Positions 6,153-7,396 of a stretch of DNA of 7,396 nt are shown here, one piece after another. The translations under genes were made by a program, and so were the position numbers. The stretch's first letter is position 1. Each line of letters starts with the position of its first letter. The notes beneath the pieces are model-generated. The model searched no databases, was not told the DNA's origin, and worked only from the letters and a program-made list of their open reading frames with translations. Source of the DNA: Deltaproteobacteria bacterium (GTDB lineage: Bacteria > Desulfobacterota > Binatia > UBA9968); NCBI GenBank assembly GCA_016183075.1, contig JACPFH010000421.1:1-7396 (forward strand), read 5' to 3'.

Positions 6153-6214
6153 AGGCCGCGGCCGATGGGCTTGTGCCATGCGTCGTACCGTTTGTAATCG
6201 GACGTCCGCGGCCT
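6153..6214 (+). repeat. 61-bp dispersed repeat, copy 2, with terminal inverted repeats
   Basis: This copy matches 3442-3502 at 56 of 61 positions (from 6154). Its ends are perfect 9-bp inverted repeats, AGGCCGCGG (6153-6161) and CCGCGGCCT (6206-6214). Pairing can continue inward as CCGA (6162-6165) with TCGG (6198-6201) around a 4-nt bulge ACGT. Single-stranded DNA or RNA from it would fold into a strong hairpin. It contains CGGACGTCCG and lies about 250-315 bp before the predicted start of the small-protein operon. Candidates are a REP-like or MITE-like element, or a regulator site; no known family is recognised. Confidence 0.8.
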
Positions 6215-6311
6215 TCCTTCTCGTCCCCCTCGGGCTTGAGGAACGGGCCCCGGCTTTTATCAGCGAAGGTGACGTTAAGCTTCATGAACATTACTCTGTG
6301 TTACGCGTTGA

Positions 6312-6345
6312 CGCCGACATTTCGGCGCGCGCCGATAACTCGGCA
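6312..6345. promoter_or_regulatory. Tandem dyads, candidate enhancer (UAS) for the sigma54 activator
   Basis: Two 16-bp inverted repeats lie side by side: CGCCGA-CATT-TCGGCG (6312-6327) and CGCCGA-TAAC-TCGGCA (6330-6345). The first is perfect; the second has one mismatch at its end. Their centres are 18 bp apart, and they overlap through the perfect 14-bp palindrome TCGGCGCGCGCCGA (6322-6335). They sit about 149 and 131 bp upstream of the start expected from the promoter at 6442-6458, a typical distance for paired enhancer sites of sigma54 activators. An RNA hairpin function is an alternative. Confidence 0.55.
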
Positions 6346-6441
6346 CAGTTTCGTCGTCACTACCCCTACCAGCCTAAGCCGGGCGGTCTGTAACCAGCTG
6401 GATTCTCGCGACTTTCGGGTGCTCTCCACATGATTATGATC

Positions 6442-6458
6442 TTGGCACTCTGCTTGCT
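6442..6458 (+). promoter_or_regulatory. Sigma54 (-24/-12) promoter of the small-protein operon
   Basis: TTGGCAC-TCTGC-TTGCT carries a perfect TGGCAC and TTGCT core. GG at 6444-6445 and GC at 6456-6457 are separated by exactly 10 bases. Transcription should begin near 6469, 12 nt before the GAGG ribosome site at 6481 and 24 nt before the ATG at 6493. The overlap of TTGGCA with a sigma70-like -35 is possible, but the matching -10 (TACTCT, 16 nt away) is weak. A sigma54 activator gene immediately upstream supports the assignment. Confidence 0.85.
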
Positions 6459-6492
6459 AAGACTACTCTCAGTAAGAGATGAGGCGAATCTA

Positions 6493-6657
6493 ATGAAGAT
6501 CGACACACCGTTTCTGGCAGCTCTGCTTTTGATGGGGACAACTCTGTTGGCCCGGATGGCAGCTTACGGTGTCGAGCAGGCGCTTGTCTCAACGGCGATG
6601 GAGTGGTCCATGAATCGGATAAAGAAGAAATCTGTGTCTATCGAGGAGATACGCTGA
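6493..6657 (+). CDS. Small single-pass membrane protein, unknown function
   Basis: The product has 54 residues. A hydrophobic helix spans about residues 7-28 (FLAALLLMGTTLLAR and onward to the GV), followed by a basic segment NRIKKKS near 41-47 that should remain in the cytoplasm. No family is recognised. The ATG at 6493 has a good Shine-Dalgarno, GAGG at 6481-6484, 8 nt away. The same frame is open from ATGs at 6430 and 6436, but both lie upstream of the sigma54 -24/-12 elements, so the message would not include them. The next gene begins 1 nt after its stop (TGAGATG), suggesting coupled translation. It is the first gene of the presumed sigma54 operon. Confidence 0.68.
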   Translation: MKIDTPFLAALLLMGTTLLARMAAYGVEQALVSTAMEWSMNRIKKKSVSIEEIR

Positions 6658-6658
6658 G

Positions 6659-6820
6659 ATGTTCTTAGATCGGACATGGTTCGTCCCGGGAACGGAGTCA
6701 GTGAAGACGCCGCTGGGGCTTCGCCACATAGAGTCGGAATTGTGTTGGTGTGATCCGGTCATCGAAGTGGATCAGAGCGGGCGGGAAACCGTGCTCCATA
6801 TGGAAGTAACGTGGAACTGA
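6659..6820 (+). CDS. Small protein with a CWC motif, unknown function
   Basis: The product has 53 residues, so it falls below common gene-calling cut-offs. It begins MFLDRTWFVPG, contains ELCWCDP with Cys29 and Cys31, and ends HMEVTWN. There is no signal peptide or membrane segment, so it should be cytoplasmic. Trp- and Cys-rich content and the CxC pair could bind a metal or a thiol partner, but that is conjecture. Support for coding is a strong ribosome site GAGGAGA at 6643-6649, 9 nt before the ATG, a 1-nt gap from the preceding stop, and a 10-nt overlap with the next gene's GTG start. No family is named with confidence. Confidence 0.66.
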   Translation: MFLDRTWFVPGTESVKTPLGLRHIESELCWCDPVIEVDQSGRETVLHMEVTWN

Positions 6821-7215
6821 ACCGTAAAATCTTCTTTATCATCCTTGGGCTTGCCGGCCACTTATTCTTTTTCGAGCCCGCAGTAGCGTCGCCTCCGCGA
6901 GCCGGCGTCAATGCCTTGGGACAGGAGATCTTTCATCGTGCTTCCCCGCCGGAGAAGGATCGGCTTATTCTGGTTTCGTTTGTCCGGTTAACCGTTGAAG
7001 GAGAGATCGTCGGCGGAGCGGCTGAATATGATGATACCACGACCGAAAGGCCTGCCGATTATTTGGAGCTTTACGACAGCGCGGGCGATCTCGTTGCTGT
7101 GAGTTGGTTTGATAGATTCGGGATCGAAAGGACTGCCATAGATCGCGGGCTTCTGGAAGAGGCAGGCGAACTCGAAGGGGTCTTTGTGCTTCTTTTAGAG
7201 GGGCACCGAGTGTGA
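6811..7215 (+). CDS. Exported protein of unknown function
   Basis: The precursor has 134 residues from a GTG start at 6811, with GGAAG at 6802-6806 as ribosome site and a 10-nt overlap with the upstream gene, as expected for translational coupling. A Sec signal is clear: Arg5-Lys6, a hydrophobic stretch at about 7-21 and probable cleavage after AVA (24-26). The mature part of about 108 residues is acidic and beta-rich in appearance, with LILVSFVRLTVEGEIVGG, YLELYDSAGDLVAVSWF and a closing EGVFVLLLEG. The repeated beta-strand style suggests a small periplasmic domain, but no family is recognised. It lies in the presumed sigma54 operon, 17 nt before the STAS gene. Confidence 0.68.
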   Translation: MELNRKIFFIILGLAGHLFFFEPAVASPPRAGVNALGQEIFHRASPPEKDRLILVSFVRLTVEGEIVGGAAEYDDTTTERPADYLELYDSAGDLVAVSWFDRFGIERTAIDRGLLEEAGELEGVFVLLLEGHRV

Positions 7216-7232
7216 CGATGGAGGCTTAGCTC

Positions 7233-7396
7233 ATGTTGAGAATCATCACGGATGCAACGGGAACTGTTTTTGAGCTTCAGGGAAGACTAGCAGGACCTTG
7301 GGTTCAAGAACTGCAGGGGTGCTGGCGGAACGTGGCTGCTGGCTCCGACCGACCGGTTAGAGTCATGCTATGCGCGGTGACGTTTATTGACGAAAA
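7233..7396 (+). CDS. STAS-domain protein, partial (3' end outside the window)
   Basis: Fifty-four codons are visible before the window ends. The pattern matches the first half of a STAS (anti-anti-sigma-like) domain: a first strand LRIITD, a second strand VFELQGRLAG, the GPWVQELQGCW helix (21-31), then a third strand RPVRVMLCAVTFIDE (40-54). GPWVxELxxCW is characteristic of short STAS proteins in environmental bacteria. STAS domains mediate protein-protein contacts in regulatory switches. The residue after FID is Glu, whereas phospho-regulated SpoIIAA-type proteins carry the target Ser there, so kinase control may be absent. The ribosome site GGAGG (7220-7224) lies 8 nt before the ATG. It is the fourth gene of the operon. 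Confidence 0.75.
   Translation, partial: MLRIITDATGTVFELQGRLAGPWVQELQGCWRNVAAGSDRPVRVMLCAVTFIDE

Larger units (their letters stand above)
6034..6441. other. Intergenic region between the activator and the small-protein operon
   Basis: This stretch appears to be regulatory, not coding. It contains repeat copy 2 (6153-6214), the tandem dyads (6312-6345) and runs into the sigma54 promoter. A short hairpin GCTCC-TCG-GGAGC at 6131-6143 has no following T-run, so it is not a standard terminator. Two overlapping frames are open across 6173-6433, one starting at 6178 with the same residues (RTVCNRTSAA) that copy 1 would encode. This similarity is explained by the DNA repeat. Neither frame has a Shine-Dalgarno or recognisable domain. 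Confidence 0.6.

Noticed and set aside
6153..6214. Integron attC site
   Set aside because: The size and inverted ends are suggestive, but the required GTTRRRY/RYYYAAC core sites are missing and no integrase or cassette array is present.
6173..6433. Two overlapping open frames (6178-6393 and 6173-6433)
   Set aside because: No ribosome sites or domains. The shared RTVCNRTSAA start with copy 1 follows from the DNA repeat, and the region holds the tandem dyads. Coding is not excluded but not supported.
6430..6492. Upstream ATGs (6430, 6436) for the small membrane protein
   Set aside because: They lie before or inside the sigma54 promoter elements, so the transcript would start after them; the ATG at 6493 has a proper ribosome site.

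Overview
The window is about 58% G+C by eye and looks like the chromosome of a Gram-negative bacterium: it has a lipoprotein with an outer-membrane-type sorting residue, a signal-peptide OB-fold protein of periplasmic type, and sigma54 machinery. The gene style (FhlA-type activator, small STAS protein, exported OB-fold protein) fits uncultured lineages such as NC10/Methylomirabilota, Rokubacteria or Nitrospirota. That placement is a guess from family resemblance and was not tested.

Layout. (1) 94-2563, plus strand: a candidate sigma54 promoter followed by three closely spaced genes for a class II glutamine amidotransferase, an exported OB-fold-like protein and a trypsin-like serine protease lipoprotein. 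(2) 2576-3270, minus strand: a convergent toxin-antitoxin pair (PIN-domain RNase and ribbon-helix-helix antitoxin, ATGA overlap), with a promoter overlapped by a 10-bp direct repeat that is a good operator candidate. (3) 3271-3957: a largely non-coding stretch with one copy of a 61-bp repeat, a degenerate third piece of it, a possible outer-membrane barrel remnant, and a promoter placed so that the next gene would be leaderless. (4) 3958-6033: a 691-residue FhlA-type sigma54 activator (GAF-GAF-AAA+-Fis HTH) with an unusual cysteine cluster in GAF1. (5) 6034-6492: non-coding, with the second copy of the 61-bp repeat, two tandem dyads placed like an enhancer, and a near-consensus sigma54 promoter. 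(6) 6493-end: an operon of small genes for a 54-aa membrane protein, a 53-aa protein with a CWC motif, an exported 134-aa protein and a STAS-domain protein cut by the window end.

The main hypothesis is that the activator, encoded in the middle, drives the small-protein operon on its right from the -24/-12 promoter at 6442-6458 through the dyads at 6312-6345. It may also drive the amidotransferase/OB-fold/protease operon on its left. This would be a local sigma54 regulon of poorly described envelope-associated proteins. The promoter matches and gene order are read directly from the sequence; the regulatory link is inference.
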